Source of the DNA: Eubacteriales bacterium
GTDB lineage: Bacteria > Bacillota > Clostridia > Acetivibrionales > STF1-152
Reading direction: 5' to 3'
NCBI GenBank assembly: GCA_028703215.1
Contig: JAQVNH010000082.1
Span: forward strand, 1 to 5,817
Length of the DNA: 5,817 nucleotides
How positions within the stretch are numbered: the stretch's first letter is position 1; each line of letters starts with the position of its first letter. Shown piece after piece: positions 4,871 to 5,817 of the stretch. The notes under the pieces are model-generated. The model saw only the letters and a list, made by a program, of their open reading frames with translations, was not told where the DNA came from and ran no database searches. Made by a program: the position numbers and the translations under genes.

Positions 4871-5236
4871 GTGAACAAGACAGTCACACTGAAAAGGAAT
4901 TTTGAGTTCAGAAGAGTATACAATAAAGGGAACTATTCTGCGGGCAAATATATGGTACTCTATTCTTTGCCAAACAATTCCGAAAAAAACAGACTGGGTA
5001 TCACGGCAAGCAAAAAGATCGGCAAAAGCGTAAGCCGCAATAGAATCAGACGGCTTATCAAAGAAAGCTATAGATTACAGGGAGATACTTATAAAAAAGG
5101 GCACGATGTTGTTTTTGTTGCCAGATCAGCTGACAAAAACACCGGTCTGGCTGAAATCCGAAGGGAAATGGAAATTCTCGCGGGGAAGCTTGGCCTGACA
5201 GACAAGGAGAAAACGTCTTGCTCCGAAAAATCCTGA
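4871..5236 (+). CDS. rnpA: Ribonuclease P protein component
   Basis: RnpA is the basic protein partner of the RNase P RNA and helps it bind precursor tRNA for 5'-end processing. The 121-residue product has typical length. The N-terminus 'VTLKRNFEFRRVYNKG' (5-20), 'RLGITASKKIGKSVSRNR' (41-58) and the RNR-type motif 'RNRIRRLIKE' (56-65) followed by 'GHDVVFVAR' (77-85) are diagnostic. The start chosen is GTG at 4871, supported by GGGGTGG (4859-4865) 5 nt upstream. An alternative GTG at 4862 would add three residues and overlap that site. The open frame back to 4820 lacks family similarity. The last 19 bp overlap the start of yidD. The C-terminal tail 'DKEKTSCSEKS' is variable and partly dictated by that overlap. 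Confidence 0.96.
   Translation: MNKTVTLKRNFEFRRVYNKGNYSAGKYMVLYSLPNNSEKNRLGITASKKIGKSVSRNRIRRLIKESYRLQGDTYKKGHDVVFVARSADKNTGLAEIRREMEILAGKLGLTDKEKTSCSEKS
5204..5210 (+). promoter_or_regulatory. Ribosome binding site deciding the yidD TTG start
   Basis: AAGGAGA inside the end of rnpA, 8 nt (from its last G) before TTG at 5218. No ATG or GTG lies at the expected YidD N-terminus, so TTG initiation is well supported. Confidence 0.8.
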
Positions 5237-5457
5237 TATTTTTTATAAAACTGTATAAAAAGTATATCTCTCCATTAAAAAAACCATCTTGCAGATTTTA
5301 CCCGACGTGTTCGCAATATGCGATCGATGCAATAAATGAACACGGAGGATTGAAGGGTGGCGCGATGGCACTGAGAAGGCTGCTAAGATGCAACCCCTGG
5401 AACCCGGGCGGATATGACCCGGTCGACAAGAAAAAGGAGACTAAAAAAGATGTTTGA
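5218..5457 (+). CDS. yidD: Membrane protein insertion efficiency factor YidD
   Basis: YidD is a small membrane-associated protein with an amphipathic N-terminal helix that aids insertion of proteins through YidC. The 79-residue product has family length. The N-terminus 'LRKILIFFIKLYKKYISPL' (2-20) is the amphipathic helix, followed by the hallmark 'CRFYPTCSQYA' (25-35), 'GGLKGGAMALRRLLRCNPW' (43-61) and 'GGYDPV' (64-69). The three conserved cysteines C25, C31 and C58 are present. Translation starts at TTG, overlapping the end of rnpA by 19 bp, and its end overlaps yidC by 8 bp, so coupling along rnpA-yidD-yidC is likely. The lysine-rich tail after residue 70 is variable. Confidence 0.96.
   Translation: MLRKILIFFIKLYKKYISPLKKPSCRFYPTCSQYAIDAINEHGGLKGGAMALRRLLRCNPWNPGGYDPVDKKKETKKDV
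5434..5439 (+). promoter_or_regulatory. Ribosome binding site of yidC inside yidD
   Basis: AAGGAG, 10 nt before the ATG at 5450 and inside the yidD lysine-rich tail, so those Lys and Glu codons also serve as the next gene's ribosome site. Confidence 0.75.
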
Positions 5458-5817
5458 TTTTATTGCCGGACCGCTTGGCAAGGCACTGTATTTTATTTAT
5501 GACGTTCTGGCTTTCAGAAATTACGGTATTGCAATAATATTCTTTACTTTTTTCATCAAAATCGTTATGATGCCGCTTACGATAAAGCAAACAAAGTCTA
5601 CGGCGAAAATGACTGAAGTCCAGCCGATGCTTCAGGACATACAAAAAAGATACGCAGGCGACAAGGAAAAAATAAACCAGGAAACCATGAAGCTTTATCA
5701 GGAAAAAGGCGTCAATCCCATGGGCGGCTGCCTTCCTCTCCTGATACAATTCCCCATCCTGATTTCTCTGTTTTCGGTTATCACTAGACCACTGACATTT
5801 ATGCTTGGCAAGAGCAA
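5450..5817 (+). CDS. yidC: Membrane protein insertase YidC/Oxa1 family, 5' part
   Basis: YidC inserts and folds inner-membrane proteins, alone or with SecYEG. Only the first 122 codons are in the window; the frame is open to the right edge. The translation begins 'MFDFIAGPLGKALYFIYDVL'. A hydrophobic segment at about 25-45 includes K37 where many homologues have the groove arginine, so the positive charge is kept. The conserved 'PLTIKQTKS' (42-50) leads into a charged cytoplasmic helical hairpin (about 51-88). The signature 'GVNPMGGCLPLLIQFPI' (87-103) follows and enters the next membrane segment. No lipoprotein signal peptide with lipobox cysteine is present, unlike B. subtilis SpoIIIJ, which fits a clostridial type. 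The start overlaps yidD by 8 bp. Confidence 0.95.
   Translation, partial: MFDFIAGPLGKALYFIYDVLAFRNYGIAIIFFTFFIKIVMMPLTIKQTKSTAKMTEVQPMLQDIQKRYAGDKEKINQETMKLYQEKGVNPMGGCLPLLIQFPILISLFSVITRPLTFMLGKS

Noticed and set aside
5441..5749. Minus-strand 102-residue frame opposite yidC
   Set aside because: It is the antisense shadow of the clearly recognisable YidC N-terminal region.

Overview
This window is a bacterial chromosomal replication-origin locus with the layout typical of low-GC Firmicutes, most likely Clostridia. The evidence is the gene order, purine-rich Shine-Dalgarno sites of the GGAGG type, a YidC without a lipoprotein signal, and a small S4-domain protein between dnaN and recF. The exact taxon cannot be fixed by reading alone. 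Eight protein genes are present: seven are complete, and yidC runs off the right edge. No RNA gene, mobile element, CRISPR array or phage gene was seen.

Left arm, minus strand. Reading leftwards the order is dnaA (initiator), dnaN (sliding clamp), yaaA/rlbA (S4 RNA-binding protein) and recF (gap repair and clamp-associated ATPase). They are probably partly co-transcribed. The dnaA-dnaN gap (258 bp) and the dnaA-rpmH gap (462 bp) both carry DnaA-box-like 9-mers, so the origin looks bipartite, with dnaA inside it as in Bacillus subtilis. The dnaA-dnaN gap also holds a GC-rich island, then a run of trinucleotides resembling a DnaA-trio element, then very AT-rich DNA. That order suggests the unwinding site. 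The dnaN-yaaA gap holds an imperfect 38-bp-period tandem repeat that overlaps the dnaN stop codon.

Right arm, plus strand. The order is rpmH (ribosomal protein L34), rnpA (RNase P protein), yidD and yidC (membrane protein insertase). A consensus sigma-A-type promoter (TTGACA, 18 bp, TATAAT) drives rpmH, and a hairpin with a T tract after rpmH probably tunes read-through into rnpA. rnpA, yidD and yidC overlap and look translationally coupled.

The two arms diverge from the dnaA-rpmH gap, so both sets are transcribed away from it. I found no new multi-gene system here. The most unusual items are the repeat at the end of dnaN, the putative DnaA-trio/unwinding element, the DnaA box over a possible dnaA promoter, and the inverted repeat at the rpmH transcription start.
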